From an uncultured Paracoccaceae bacterium (GTDB lineage: Bacteria; Pseudomonadota; Alphaproteobacteria; Rhodobacterales; Rhodobacteraceae): a stretch of DNA of 64,000 nucleotides. The stretch is from the NCBI GenBank assembly GCA_947503175.1, contig CANNCO010000004.1:205531-269530 (forward strand), in the 5' to 3' direction. Each line of letters opens with the position of its first letter. The stretch's first letter is position 1. The position numbers and the translations under genes were made by a program. The notes under the pieces are model-generated. The model was not told the origin of the DNA. It did no database searches and was given only the letters and a program-made list of their open reading frames with translations. Below are positions 35,357 to 45,308 of this stretch, piece after piece.

Positions 35357-35845
35357 CTAGACGGTCACCGCGGCGATCCTGTCGCCCCCGTGAATGTCGC
35401 ATAGACGCACGAGATCGTGCGCAAGGTGCGCACCAGCCTCGGGTTGCCCGCCCTCACCCCGGGCCTGATGGTAGGCAAGGGCGATCTTCAGGGCGGTGTC
35501 CACAGCCTCCAACCCGGAGTTCGTGAAAAGGATCTGATCGAAGCCGGGCGCAATCTTCACCATGCGTACCGCTGCCTCGAACGCGATCGGATGGCTTTGG
35601 TTGAACGAATGCGCGAAATCGAGCGTTGCCGCCTGAGCCTGGATCGCTTGGGTGATGTGCCTACGTTTATGGCCTGCACTGCAGCACCACAGCCCGCCTG
35701 TTCCGTCGATTAGCCACCGACCATCGGCGGCCTGGTATTCGCAGCCCCGCGCATCGACCAAAAGCGTTGGATTGCGCGTGAAGGGCTCCGATGCTGTAAA
35801 GGGCATCCAGTAACGATCGAGGTCGTTGAGGCGTTTGGCGGTCAC
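35357..35845 (-). pseudogene. Class III (omega-amino acid:pyruvate) aminotransferase remnant with a large internal deletion
   Basis: It starts at GTG 35845 with a good GAAAGG upstream. The first 120 residues match class III omega-amino acid aminotransferases: LDRYWMPFTAS, DGTGGLWCCSAGH, ATLDFAHSFNQSHPIAFE and ILFTNSGLEAVDTALKIA. The frame then jumps from ARGEG to GQPEAGAHLAHDL, losing about 80-100 residues, and ends at TAG 35357 soon after AAVTV. It has about 162 codons against some 440 in the family; the PLP-lysine region is absent, so it is inactive. Confidence 0.82.
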
Positions 35846-35934
35846 GGTACGGGACCTTTCGTCTTGCGGAGGAGCACGGGGACAAGCAGCGCAGTTTTCG
35901 GGTGCGCCGCTTGTCATTTCAGAGATCGGCTCGG

Positions 35935-36010
35935 CGGGCCGCCGGACGACCGGACCACGGTGATCGAGATACGACCGAACTGCGCGATCACATCGTCCGG
36001 GCGGGTGGGG
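35935..36010 (-). pseudogene. Short remnant of a PotD-like binding-protein C-terminus
   Basis: On the minus strand this stretch translates as PTRPDDVIAQFGRIS and closely resembles the end of the PotD-like protein at 37135-38169 (PTCPDDVIALYDRIW). The DNA shares the run GCGCGATCACATCGTCCGG with that gene's 3' end. No start or upstream body exists, as the nitrilase gene begins its coding on the other side. It is probably a scrap of a second binding-protein gene or of a duplication of this one. Confidence 0.55.
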
Positions 36011-36044
36011 CGATTGAGCGCCAGCGGTCTCCTTGACCACATGC

Positions 36045-37073
36045 TTAGTCCATCTCGGCATCGGTGGCCGAAAGATCCTCGCCCATATGAGCTGGGAGGC
36101 TAGAGGACCAATCCACTGCCGCCCGCGGTCGGTTGTCCACGGTAAGCCGGAAAACGTCCGGGCGATTGTAGTGACCTACCGAATCCAGCAGCAGGCGTTC
36201 CTCTATGCAGCGGTTCAGATCGATTTCGCCGTAGATGATGGCTTCTTTGCCAGCTACCGGTCCGGCGACCCAGTTTCCATCCGGACCGATGATCCCCGAA
36301 CCGCCCGGCATGATATCGTCGGCGGCGCCGCCCAGATCGCCCATACCTCCGATGGCGTCGATCAGCTCGAAATCCACGGGGATATGGCAGGTGTTCTGGT
36401 ACGAGCCTACGCAAATCACATAGCATTTGCCCTCGAACGCATAATGCCGACTGGCAAGGTGATGCTCTTCCGGCAGTTCCGGCCAAGCCGCGACATGCAC
36501 GTCCTCATGTTTGGCATGCATTGCGAAGCGCGTCAGTGGCATCCAGTGTTCCCAACAGATCAGCCCGCCGACGCGGCCCTGCGCGTCCGTGTCGAACGCA
36601 TGCAGCGTGCTGCCATCGCCGTAGGCCCAGATGTTGCGTTCGGTGTAGGTGGGCATCAATTTGCGATGCACACCCAGTAATTTGCCTTTGTCAGATATGA
36701 AGAACTGCGAATTGAAGAGCGAGCTGGACTTCGGCGACAGCTTTTCACTTGCACCGATGACCACCATCGCCCCCGCCTGAGCGGCTGCGGCGCATAGCCG
36801 CTCCAGCGGCTTACCCCCGATCATAAGCGCATTTTCGTGCAGTCGACGATACACTCGTCCCGAGACCTCATCGCCCCAATTGGCGGCACCGAAAATCCAC
36901 AACGGGTAGGTGGGAACCCACGTTTCGGGAAAGGCGATTAGTGTAGCGCCCTCTTTTGCAGCCTCGTGGATCAGGCGGATACCCTTGTCGATCGTGGCAT
37001 CGATATCCATGAAAACGGGGGCCGCTTGTACAGCAGCAGCGATATAGGTGTTGTCTTTGACTGATCTTGCCAT
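36045..37073 (-). CDS. Nitrilase
   Basis: This 342-residue carbon-nitrogen hydrolase has the full Glu-Lys-Cys triad: Glu50 (FPETW), Lys138 (HRKLMPT) and Cys173 (LICWEHW). The CWEHWMPL and ERNIWAYGDGS stretches favour a true nitrilase over amidases of the same fold. The reaction is nitrile plus two waters to carboxylate plus ammonia, in the cytoplasm. The ATG at 37073 begins the family homology. It lies 61 bases downstream of the PotD-like gene in the same direction, suggesting that a nitrile or amino-nitrile is taken up or formed in this pathway. Confidence 0.9.
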   Translation of the reverse strand: MARSVKDNTYIAAAVQAAPVFMDIDATIDKGIRLIHEAAKEGATLIAFPETWVPTYPLWIFGAANWGDEVSGRVYRRLHENALMIGGKPLERLCAAAAQAGAMVVIGASEKLSPKSSSLFNSQFFISDKGKLLGVHRKLMPTYTERNIWAYGDGSTLHAFDTDAQGRVGGLICWEHWMPLTRFAMHAKHEDVHVAAWPELPEEHHLASRHYAFEGKCYVICVGSYQNTCHIPVDFELIDAIGGMGDLGGAADDIMPGGSGIIGPDGNWVAGPVAGKEAIIYGEIDLNRCIEERLLLDSVGHYNRPDVFRLTVDNRPRAAVDWSSSLPAHMGEDLSATDAEMD

Positions 37074-37134
37074 CGCTTCATTCTTTCGACTAGGGGGCGC
37101 TTTCCCCGATCCACCGGACCGGGGCGTAAGCGGT

Positions 37135-38169
37135 TCAGCGCAAGAGATTAGTCCAGATACGATCATAAAGCGCGATCACATCGTCCGGGCAGGTCGGTAC
37201 GAAATCGGGCGGCGGTGCCGATGCCGGAATGTTCGCCTCGACGGCCTCCTGCAGATCAGCATCGAGAAACGCTTCAACGCCCTGTACACCGGCCCCAAAC
37301 CGTGCCCAGTTCGTTAGCTCGGCCGCGTTTTCCGGTTCAAGAAGCCAATTCATGAAGACACGCACGTTCTCGGCGTTGGGCGCACCGTCCAGCATCACCA
37401 GGCTGTCGACCCAGCCGGTATAGCCCTCATCGGTGTAGATGTATTGCAAGCTCGGCAAGTCTTCCCGCGCGCGCATACCAAGCCCGGACCATATCTGACT
37501 TACGACGACATCGCCGGAGACCAGCAATTCCCGTGAGCCATCCGCATTGATTGAACGCCAGTTGTCCTTCGATGCAAGCAGAAGGTCGTTGACCTCCCGC
37601 AACTCCTCGGGGTTTGCGTTGCACCTGTCGTAGCCAAGGTAGCGCAGACCGGCATTGATGACGTCGTGCATGTCGCGATGCACGTTGATCCTGCCTTTCG
37701 CTTCTTCGGGCGGATCGAATAGCAACGACAGGCTGTAGGGCGGATCGGCGATCACGGCGGTGTCCACCATGATCGAGGTGGTCCCGGTCTGAAACGGAAC
37801 GGCATACTGGTTTTCGGGATCGTAGTAGGGGCTCAGGAACGCCGGGGACAAATTGCCGAAGTTCTCCAGCTCGGACACGCCGGCTGGCTGAATCAGACCT
37901 TCCCGCGCGAGCACCTGGACCATATAGTCCGTCGCCACGGCGGCATCGTAATTCGTCCCGCCTGCCTGGAGCCGGGCAAGAAGCGTTTCGTTGGAATCGA
38001 TGACATCGACCACGATTCTGATCCCGGTCTCTGCCTCGAACCGGTCCATTTGCTCCTGCGACATGTAGTCGGCGTAGTTGTAAAGATTGATGATTTCATC
38101 CGCTGAGACCGGCGAACCGGCGACGGCCAAGGCTGCGAGTGTTGATAATCCCCAGGTGGTCCTGATCAT
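37135..38169 (-). CDS. Polyamine-type ABC transporter substrate-binding protein, PotD/PotF-like
   Basis: This 344-residue protein has a signal peptide (IRTTWG, hydrophobic stretch, cleavage near VSA-DE) and the PotD pattern INLYNYADYMSQE, FEAETGIRIVVDVIDSNE. I prefer the ATG at 38169: GGAGG sits nine bases upstream of it but abuts the earlier ATG at 38178. It delivers a cationic or amino ligand to the PotBC-like permease. Its gene follows the permease genes, with the nitrilase next. Confidence 0.9.
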   Translation of the reverse strand: MIRTTWGLSTLAALAVAGSPVSADEIINLYNYADYMSQEQMDRFEAETGIRIVVDVIDSNETLLARLQAGGTNYDAAVATDYMVQVLAREGLIQPAGVSELENFGNLSPAFLSPYYDPENQYAVPFQTGTTSIMVDTAVIADPPYSLSLLFDPPEEAKGRINVHRDMHDVINAGLRYLGYDRCNANPEELREVNDLLLASKDNWRSINADGSRELLVSGDVVVSQIWSGLGMRAREDLPSLQYIYTDEGYTGWVDSLVMLDGAPNAENVRVFMNWLLEPENAAELTNWARFGAGVQGVEAFLDADLQEAVEANIPASAPPPDFVPTCPDDVIALYDRIWTNLLR

Positions 38170-38184
38170 AGTTAACATCCTCCT

Positions 38185-38994
38185 TTAGTTGATCTGCGTT
38201 GTTTTTCTGCCGAGAAACCAGGACAGCCCTACGAACAGGATGGAAACCGCCAGCATCAACGTGGCGACGGCGTTGATTTCCGGGGTGAAGCCGATCCGGG
38301 CGAGGCCATAGATCGCGACAGGCAAGGTCGTGGAACCGGGCCCTGAGACAAAGTTTGCAATGATGAAGTCGTCGAGCGAGACGATGAAGGCCAGGCAGAA
38401 GCCCGAGGCGATGCCGGGCATCATCAGCGGGATCAGGATCGTGCGAATGACATCCGCGCGGGAGGCATAGAGATCGCCCGCTGCCTCATCAAGGGTCGCC
38501 TCGATACCGCTCAGCCGTGCCGAGATCGGCAGGTAAGCAAAGGGGATGCAGAAAACCGTATGGGCCGCGATCAGCGATACAAATCCAAGCGGAACGCCGA
38601 TGGTCACGAAGAAAATCAGGCTGGCGATCGCCGTGATGATCTCGGGCACCATCAGCGGAAGGCTGACCAGTGATACGGCCCCGGTCTGCCCCTTGAGCGG
38701 CGGACCGCGCAGCAGTGAAATCGCCGCCATTGTTGCCAACGTCGTTGCCAACGTCGCCGCACAGACCGCCACGAACAGGGAGTTTCCGGCCGCGTCCCGT
38801 ATCGTTGGATTGTTGAAGGCCCGGACATACCAGTCGAACGAAAACCCACCCCACTCGGTGATCGAGCGCGTCGCGTTGAAGGAATAGACCGAAACCACCA
38901 AGAGCGGGGCATAAAGGAACGTCAGACAAATGATCGTAAGCGGTCCGAAGCCGGGATAACTGCGCAGGCGATCGATGCGGGTCGCGTGGCTCAT
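38185..38994 (-). CDS. ABC transporter permease, PotC-like
   Basis: This 269-residue inner-membrane permease begins GPLTIICLTFLYAPLLVVSVYSFN, a typical PotC opening, with the EAA loop near ATLDEAAGDLYASR. Six helices are visible. The ATG at 38994 overlaps the PotB stop (ATGA), and longer in-frame readings lie inside PotB. It works with the 315-residue PotB-like partner. Confidence 0.9.
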   Translation of the reverse strand: MSHATRIDRLRSYPGFGPLTIICLTFLYAPLLVVSVYSFNATRSITEWGGFSFDWYVRAFNNPTIRDAAGNSLFVAVCAATLATTLATMAAISLLRGPPLKGQTGAVSLVSLPLMVPEIITAIASLIFFVTIGVPLGFVSLIAAHTVFCIPFAYLPISARLSGIEATLDEAAGDLYASRADVIRTILIPLMMPGIASGFCLAFIVSLDDFIIANFVSGPGSTTLPVAIYGLARIGFTPEINAVATLMLAVSILFVGLSWFLGRKTTQIN

Positions 38995-39938
38995 CGCATC
39001 TCTCCGCGCCGGGTGCGTTCTTGGGAGCGGACGAACTGAATCAGCCCCAGCATCACGACCGTCATCAGGATGACGGCGCAGGCTGCACCGAATGGCCAAT
39101 TTCGGGAAGCCTGGAACTGCTGCGCAATCAGATTGCCGGCAAGCAACTCCCTGCCGCCGCCCAGGATATCCGGCGCGAGGTAGGAGCCGATCGATGGAAT
39201 GAAGACAAGAATAGCGCCCGCAATAATCCCGGCCTTCGCACCAGGAATGACCACATCGACCAAGACACGGGCCTTGCTGGCGTAAAGATCATAGGCCGCC
39301 TCCACAAGGCGCGTGTCGGACCGTTCAAGCGCCGCGTAGATCGGCAGGATCATGAAGGGCAAATAGCTGTAGGCAAGACCCAGAACGATGGCAAAATCAG
39401 TGTAGGCGATCCGCAAAGGCGCATCGATCATATCGAGGCCCTGCAGCGCCGCGTTGATCGGCCCCTGATCGCGGATGATGAAAAGAAGCGCCAGCGTGCG
39501 GATCAGAAGGTTAACCCAGTAAGGCACGGTGATCAGGAAAACCCAGAACATACGCTGCTCGGGTGGCCGGGTCGCGATGAAGTAGGCGGTGGGAAACCCG
39601 ATGGCGAGGCAAACGGCCGTCGCCAGCACCGCCATGAACAGCGAACGGCCGAATATCTCCAGATAGGCCGTGGAAAAAGACAGGCTGTCGTCGAAGATAT
39701 CGCGCTGGAACAGGAACTGCTGGTAGGCCTCCAGCGAAAAGCGCCATTCCACGCCACCATAGGTCCCGGCCTCTAGAAACGAATAGACCAACACGATGAT
39801 GAGTGGGCAGACGAGACCGACGACAAGCACGGTCAAGGCTGGCGACAACATCACACGCCGCGACCGGGCCTCGCCGACCCGGTAGGAACGCTGGGCCACG
39901 GCGGCCGCGTCCTGCATGGGTGCCGAATCCGCTGTCAT
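38991..39938 (-). CDS. ABC transporter permease, PotB-like
   Basis: This is a 315-residue permease with an N-terminal LTVLVVGLVCPLIIVLVYSFLE helix, about six membrane segments and the EAA loop LVEAAYDLYASKARV. The ATG at 39938 overlaps the ATPase stop. The gene order ATPase-PotB-PotC-PotD is that of polyamine and other cationic amine importers in proteobacteria. Confidence 0.9.
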   Translation of the reverse strand: MTADSAPMQDAAAVAQRSYRVGEARSRRVMLSPALTVLVVGLVCPLIIVLVYSFLEAGTYGGVEWRFSLEAYQQFLFQRDIFDDSLSFSTAYLEIFGRSLFMAVLATAVCLAIGFPTAYFIATRPPEQRMFWVFLITVPYWVNLLIRTLALLFIIRDQGPINAALQGLDMIDAPLRIAYTDFAIVLGLAYSYLPFMILPIYAALERSDTRLVEAAYDLYASKARVLVDVVIPGAKAGIIAGAILVFIPSIGSYLAPDILGGGRELLAGNLIAQQFQASRNWPFGAACAVILMTVVMLGLIQFVRSQERTRRGEMR

Positions 39939-41092
39939 CGATTTGACCGCGCTACAACGGTCGCTGCGCCCGGATCGATGTGTACGCTGCAATGATCGCC
40001 GGGAGCGGGCACGGGGCGGGCGCGATCCGTGTGCTGCAGTCGGGCTTGCAGAGTTTCTTTGCCAACCTTCAAATGAACAACAGTATCCGTGCCCAAGAAC
40101 ACCGTCTGCTCGACGATGGCATCGACTGCGCCCTCCCCCGGCGGCCGAAGGTCCACTTTCTCCAGGCGAACCGACACTCCGACCCGCTCGCCGACCGCCA
40201 GATCGGCATCAGCGGCGAGCGCGATACCCCCCAGCACGATGACCTGCGCGGCGCCCGAACCTGTCTTTTCCACGAGGCCAGAAAGAGCGTTGGTCTCGCC
40301 AATGAAGGTTGCCACAAACTCATTGGCCGGGGCGTTGTAGATCGCCTCGGGCCGACCGATCTGCTCTACCTGGCCATTGTTCATGACCGCGACCCGGTCG
40401 GACATGGCCAATGCCTCTTCCTGATCGTGGGTGACGAACAGGAAAGTGATCCCTGTCTTGATCTGGATCTGCTTGAGCTCTGTGCGCATTTCGCGGCGCA
40501 GTTTGAGGTCGAGCGCCGAGAGCGGTTCGTCCAGCAACAGAAGCCGTGGATTAGGTGCAAGGGCACGTGCCAGGGCGATGCGCTGTTGTTGGCCGCCGGA
40601 AAGCTTTGCGGGTTTGCGGTCCGCCATTTCAGCCAGCTTCACCAAGGCAAGCATCTCTGCCACCCTGCGCTCGATCGCACGGGCATCCAAGCGCAAGCGA
40701 CGCAGCGGATAGGCCACGTTCTCGGCCACTGTCATATGCGGGAACAACGCATAATGCTGAAAAACAGTGTTGATCGGCCTCTGGTTCGGCGCAAGCGATT
40801 CAATACTATCGCCATCCAGACGTATGGATCCCGATGTGAGGTCTTCGAACCCGGCGATGGACCGAAGAAGGGTCGTCTTCCCGCAGCCGGATGGACCCAG
40901 CAAGGTGAAGAACTCGTTCTCGGCAATGGAAAACGACACGTCGTTGAGGGCGGGCATCGGCGCATTGGGATAGTACTTGACCGCCCCCGACACCGTCAGG
41001 GCGGTCTTCGCGACCAAAGGATCGGTCGCCGGTGGCACCTGTGTTTCATCGAGGGACGTCGCCATGTCTTTCACATCGTTCTCCATGCGCAC
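39935..41092 (-). CDS. ABC transporter ATPase, PotA-like
   Basis: This is a 385-residue ATPase. Walker A is GPSGCGKTTLL, the signature LSGGQQQRIALARAL and Walker B LLLLDEPLSALD, and the C-terminal TOBE domain extends to about residue 375. It energises the PotBC-like permease. It starts the minus-strand operon potABCD-nitrilase, 15 bases downstream of the XRE-cupin regulator stop, so the regulator is probably co-transcribed with it. Confidence 0.9.
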   Translation of the reverse strand: MRMENDVKDMATSLDETQVPPATDPLVAKTALTVSGAVKYYPNAPMPALNDVSFSIAENEFFTLLGPSGCGKTTLLRSIAGFEDLTSGSIRLDGDSIESLAPNQRPINTVFQHYALFPHMTVAENVAYPLRRLRLDARAIERRVAEMLALVKLAEMADRKPAKLSGGQQQRIALARALAPNPRLLLLDEPLSALDLKLRREMRTELKQIQIKTGITFLFVTHDQEEALAMSDRVAVMNNGQVEQIGRPEAIYNAPANEFVATFIGETNALSGLVEKTGSGAAQVIVLGGIALAADADLAVGERVGVSVRLEKVDLRPPGEGAVDAIVEQTVFLGTDTVVHLKVGKETLQARLQHTDRARPVPAPGDHCSVHIDPGAATVVARSNR

Positions 41093-41107
41093 CCCGGTTG
41101 ACGCCCC

Positions 41108-41722
41108 TTAGTAGCTCGGCGGTGTTATGGCCCAGATGACGACCGTCTCGACTGTTCCAGTGTTGGCGTATCTGTGCGGGGTCGTGCTTGGAAACCCGAA
41201 GCTATCACCCGCCATTAGCAAAAAGACATCATCTCCGATTTGCAGCTCGAGTTCCCCCTCGAGAACGACACCGGCCTCTTCGCCCCTATGGGTGTAAGTT
41301 TCGGGGCCACTGCTGGAGCCTGGCGGAAATCGGCAGTGCAACAATTCCAACTGCCCCCGCAGGTTGGGCGACAACAGCTCGTCCCGCACACCGGCTTCGA
41401 ACTTCAGGGCGCGCCGTTGCTCTGCCCGAACGACGAACGCGCGCTCAGTTTCGTTGACGGCTTCTTCGTTTCGAAAGAACCAGCTGATCGACACCCCAAG
41501 GGCCCGTGCGACGCGTTTGAGCGCATCTACACTGGGGCTGGAAAGGCCGCGCTCCATCTGACTGATGAAGCCAGTCGAAAGACCCACCTCCTGTGCGAGG
41601 TCGGGAATCGTCATGCCCTTTGCCTTGCGCAGGTCACGCACTTCCTGACCGACAAAGCTGTCGGGTTCGACGTGTTCGACGCCCGAAGCACTGCGAAGCA
41701 TGTCTTGAATTGTATCGTCCAT
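41108..41722 (-). CDS. XRE-type regulator with a C-terminal cupin (PuuR-like)
   Basis: This is a 204-residue regulator. Helix-turn-helix at residues 25-80 (IPDLAQEVGLSTGFISQMERG, then SPSVDALKRVARALGV) is joined to a cupin sensor domain (residues 115-200, with GEEAGVVLEGELELQIGDD and TPHRYANTG). PuuR-type members control putrescine or related amine catabolism. It heads the transporter operon and is divergent from the cupin-DMGDH-like genes, so it probably controls both sides through the 41723-41834 region. Confidence 0.9.
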   Translation of the reverse strand: MDDTIQDMLRSASGVEHVEPDSFVGQEVRDLRKAKGMTIPDLAQEVGLSTGFISQMERGLSSPSVDALKRVARALGVSISWFFRNEEAVNETERAFVVRAEQRRALKFEAGVRDELLSPNLRGQLELLHCRFPPGSSSGPETYTHRGEEAGVVLEGELELQIGDDVFLLMAGDSFGFPSTTPHRYANTGTVETVVIWAITPPSY

Positions 41723-41745
41723 GTGTTCTCCTTTTCATACGCTGG

Positions 41746-41759
41746 TTCACTTTCGTGAA
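41746..41759. promoter_or_regulatory. TTCAC-N4-GTGAA inverted repeat, probable operator of the XRE-cupin regulator
   Basis: A perfect TTCAC...GTGAA dyad stands 24 bases upstream of the regulator ATG, in a very AT-rich 112-base divergent region. A further TTCAC half-site lies near 41778, and GTGAAA just before the cupin gene start. Repeated TTCAC/GTGAA units of this spacing suit an XRE-type dimer. Assignment to this regulator is from position only. Confidence 0.5.
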
Positions 41760-41834
41760 ATTTTCAATATTTTTTTTCACTTTTATGGTTTTTGTGTTAG
41801 GTTTCTTCAGTAAAATGACATCAAGAGGTGTGAA

Positions 41835-42356
41835 ATGAAAGACGCGACTGAAGCCGGCTTCGCAAGTGCCGTTCAACTGACCGGGGACGGCTCCTTCATG
41901 GAAATCGTCGAATTAACCGCTCGGGACGATGAGCGCGTCTGGATCAAGGAGCCCGGCATCGGGGTCGATGTGTGGTGGCGACCCTTGATGTTCGATATCG
42001 CAAACGGCAATCACGTGGAAATTCTTCGCGTGCGCAAGGGCGGGTCTCTGGGCAAGCACCTCCACGCGACACCTGTGCACGGTTTCGTTCTGGAAGGTCG
42101 GTGGCGCTACCTCGAACATGATTGGGTCGCGGAACCGGGCGCCTACGTTTATGAACCCGCGGGCGATCAGCACACGCTGGTTTGCGAGGAGGAGGAGATG
42201 AAAACGCTCTTCCACATCAGCGGCCCGATTCTCTACGTCGACGACGACAGCAACGTGATCGCGATGGACGACAACAAGTCGCTCATCCAGCGTGCGCGGG
42301 AGCATTACGCGTCAAACGGCCTCGGTACCGACTTCGTAAATCGCCTGTTTCGCTGA
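41835..42356 (+). CDS. Cupin protein of the 2,4'-dihydroxyacetophenone dioxygenase-like family
   Basis: This is a 173-residue single-domain cupin. A metal site is suggested by HLHATPVHGFVLEG (three His) and a later AGDQHTLV His, giving a four-His-like set around residues 76-115. Relatives include 2,4'-dihydroxyacetophenone and acetylacetone dioxygenases and ChrR-like sensors. It is divergent from the XRE-cupin regulator and followed by the DMGDH-like gene. A dioxygenase or isomerase acting on the imported compound is possible; the substrate is unknown. Confidence 0.7.
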   Translation: MKDATEAGFASAVQLTGDGSFMEIVELTARDDERVWIKEPGIGVDVWWRPLMFDIANGNHVEILRVRKGGSLGKHLHATPVHGFVLEGRWRYLEHDWVAEPGAYVYEPAGDQHTLVCEEEEMKTLFHISGPILYVDDDSNVIAMDDNKSLIQRAREHYASNGLGTDFVNRLFR

Positions 42357-42412
42357 CCGCGATCTGCTGAACCCAGACAAGACAACCACCTGTGAACATC
42401 GGGGTAAACTGG

Positions 42413-44872
42413 ATGCCATCGACGCAGCCGAATCGCGAATATGACGTTGTTGTTGTTGGAGGGGGCGTGGCCGGCTGCTCGGTTGCCTACCACCTCACGA
42501 AGATTGGGATATCAGACGTCGCCCTTTTCGAGCGCAAACAGCTCACTTGCGGAACGACATGGCATGCAGCCGGCCTTGTGACACAGCTTCGGGCGACCCG
42601 AAACATGACGGAACTGGCCAAGTACACGGGCGAGCTGTTCTCCAGCCTCGAGGGAGAGACAGGTCAAGCCACCGGCTTCCGTCAAAATGGGTCGATCCGC
42701 GTTGCGACCCACATGGCCCGCTTCGAAGAACTCAAGCGCGGCGTCTCGATGGCGCGGAATTTCGGGTTGGAAGCGGATGTCCTGACCGCTGAAGAAATCA
42801 AGGAAAGATGGAACCCCGTGGCCACCGGCGATATCGTTGGAGGGGTCTGGATGCCGAAGGACGGTCAGGTGAATCCTGCCGACGTTACCATGGCCATGGC
42901 CAAGGGCGCCAAAGCAGGCGGGGCATCGATCTTCGAAGGTTTGAAGGTCATCCGCATCCTCGTGGAACAGGGCGTCGCGGTTGGGGTGGAAACGGATCTC
43001 GGGATCGTGCGCGCAAAGTCCGTTGTCATTTGCGGCGGCATGTGGTCCCGGACCCTGGCCGGCGATATCGGGGTGTCACTGCCCCTGCACGCGGCCGAAC
43101 ACTTCTACATCGTCACGGAGGCGATTCCTGAATTGCCACACGATCTGCCCGTTCTGTTCGTGTCGGACGAACACGCCTACTATAAGGAGGATGCGGGCAA
43201 GATCCTGCTTGGGTGTTTCGAGCCCAACGCCAAACCATGGGGGATGGACGGCATACCGGAGGATTTCTGCTTCGACAGTCTGCCGGACGACTTCGACCAT
43301 TTCGAACCGATTCTCGAAAAGGCCACGCGGCGGGTCCCGATGCTCGCCGATGCAGGCATTCAGTTATTCTTCAACGGGCCCGAGAGTTTCACGCCGGATG
43401 ACAGGTATCTTTTGGGCGAAACGGCCGAGGTCGAGGGGCTGTTCTGTGCCTGCGGATTCAACTCGGTCGGCATCCTGTCCTCGGGCGGTGTCGGGAAGGC
43501 GCTGGCCTCGTGGATCAAGGATCGACGCCCGCCGATGGATCTGATCGACGTCGATGTCCGCCGGATGCAGCCCTTCCAGAGCAATAGCAGATACCTCCAC
43601 GACCGCACGACGGAAACCCTGGGCCTGCTGATGGATATGCACTGGCCCAACCGCCAATACGAAACAGCCCGCAACCTGCGCCGCAGTCCGTTTCACGACA
43701 GGTTGCGCGCCGCCGGGGCCGTGATGACCGAGGCCGCAGGGTTCGAGCGGCCCGGCTTTTTCAAGTCGGGGGCGGAAACCGGAGAGTTCGGCTACTCCTA
43801 CGGCCCCCAGGACTGGGACGGCGCATGCCGTCGCGAAGTGCAGAACACCCATCAAAACGTGACCCTTTTTGATCACAGCTGCTTTGCCAAACTCATGGTC
43901 GAAGGACCGGATGCCTGCGCCGTACTCAACCGGATCTGCGCAAACGAAATCGACGTGCCGATCGGTCGGCTGGTCTACACCCAATGGCTGAACTCGCAGG
44001 GCGGGATCGAGGCCGACGTCACCGTCACCCGCTTAGGCGAAACCCGGTTCATGGTGGTCACCATCGCGTCCTCGCAGACGCGCGACATGGCGTGGCTCGA
44101 GCGGCATATCCCGGATGACGCCAGAGCGTTCGCCTACGACGTCACCTCCGGGATGCCCATGCTCGCACTCATGGGTCCGCAATCGCGCGCCCTTCTCGAA
44201 GTTGTTTCGGGTGAGGATTTTGCGAATGAGGCGCATCCATTCGGGACCAGCCGCCAGATCGAGATCGGCTACGCCACAATCCGCGTCTCGCGCGTTACCT
44301 TCGTGGGGGAGCTGGGCTGGGAAATCTACATGCCGACCGAGTTCGCGGCCTATGTCTTCGACCGAATTACGGAGGCCGGGCAAGCTTTTAGCTTGGGCCA
44401 TGGCGGCTTTTTCGCGATCAACTCGATGCGGATGGAGAAGGGTTACCGACATTGGGGTCACGATATCGGCGTCGAAGATACGCCATTGGAAGCCGGACTC
44501 AGCTTCTCTGTAAGCTATGACAAGCCCGGTGGCTTCATCGGCCGTGAAACCTTGATAAGGCAGCGCGACGCAGGCCGCCCACGCAAGCGCCTCATTCAAG
44601 TGTCACTCGAAGGTAGCGCCAATGCGCCATACCTCCATCACGATGAACCGTTGTTAATGGATGGCGACATCGTTGGTTCGATAACATCGGGGGCCTACGG
44701 ACACCGAGTGGGCTCATCGTTGGGGATGGGGTATGTCACGTGCGAAGAAAGCGTTACCAGTGCTTTGCTCGACTCCCATGCTTGGGAAGTAGAGGTGGCG
44801 TGTGATCGTTTTCCGGTTAAGGTGAAACTGGGACCTTGGTTCGACCCAAAGAACGAGAGGGTTCGCATGTGA
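42413..44872 (+). CDS. FAD-dependent dimethylglycine/sarcosine dehydrogenase-like protein with GcvT domains
   Basis: This is an 819-residue fusion enzyme. The DAO-type FAD domain (10-370) has [17 protein letters not shown] and His51 in GTTWHAAGL, the usual covalent flavin site. An FAO_M linker spans about 375-430, GcvT-type folate domain 435-700 and GcvT C domain to the end. Members demethylate N-methyl amino acids and pass the methyl to tetrahydrofolate. The ATG at 42413 has GGGG eight bases before it; a GTG at 42392 is weaker. It probably acts on an N-methylated amine brought in by the Pot-type importer. It is normal in length and intact. Confidence 0.88.
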   Translation: MPSTQPNREYDVVVVGGGVAGCSVAYHLTKIGISDVALFERKQLTCGTTWHAAGLVTQLRATRNMTELAKYTGELFSSLEGETGQATGFRQNGSIRVATHMARFEELKRGVSMARNFGLEADVLTAEEIKERWNPVATGDIVGGVWMPKDGQVNPADVTMAMAKGAKAGGASIFEGLKVIRILVEQGVAVGVETDLGIVRAKSVVICGGMWSRTLAGDIGVSLPLHAAEHFYIVTEAIPELPHDLPVLFVSDEHAYYKEDAGKILLGCFEPNAKPWGMDGIPEDFCFDSLPDDFDHFEPILEKATRRVPMLADAGIQLFFNGPESFTPDDRYLLGETAEVEGLFCACGFNSVGILSSGGVGKALASWIKDRRPPMDLIDVDVRRMQPFQSNSRYLHDRTTETLGLLMDMHWPNRQYETARNLRRSPFHDRLRAAGAVMTEAAGFERPGFFKSGAETGEFGYSYGPQDWDGACRREVQNTHQNVTLFDHSCFAKLMVEGPDACAVLNRICANEIDVPIGRLVYTQWLNSQGGIEADVTVTRLGETRFMVVTIASSQTRDMAWLERHIPDDARAFAYDVTSGMPMLALMGPQSRALLEVVSGEDFANEAHPFGTSRQIEIGYATIRVSRVTFVGELGWEIYMPTEFAAYVFDRITEAGQAFSLGHGGFFAINSMRMEKGYRHWGHDIGVEDTPLEAGLSFSVSYDKPGGFIGRETLIRQRDAGRPRKRLIQVSLEGSANAPYLHHDEPLLMDGDIVGSITSGAYGHRVGSSLGMGYVTCEESVTSALLDSHAWEVEVACDRFPVKVKLGPWFDPKNERVRM

Positions 44873-45308
44873 TATGCGGCTTCAACCGGTTGAGACGCGA
44901 ACCCTTAGACCTGAAGCAAGCATGTCTCGAAAGGCGACAATGGAGCGCCCTCCTTCCATTCAGATACGCGTTCTTAGGTTGGCTCCTGCGAGCCTTTGGC
45001 CATTTGCCTCGGGTTGATTTTCCGGTAGCGTTAACCTGCAGTTCCGTAGTGCGCTAACGTCAGCACGACCAAGCGCTTTCTTCCATCGCGGCGTAGCTAG
45101 CCCCATTCGCGCTCAGTAAATGCACCGGAAGGGCGTACATGCCATCTCGGCTTGCCCGCCGATTGCAACGAACCAGGGTCGCGACGGCGCGATGCACAAA
45201 GGAATCCGCGCCCCAAATGGCATAGCCCAACCTTCCAAAAAGAAATGCAAATCGCCACGGATTATCATGTGATCGGCGCCTGCACCCCCGACCGCAAGCC
45301 CGCGAAAT

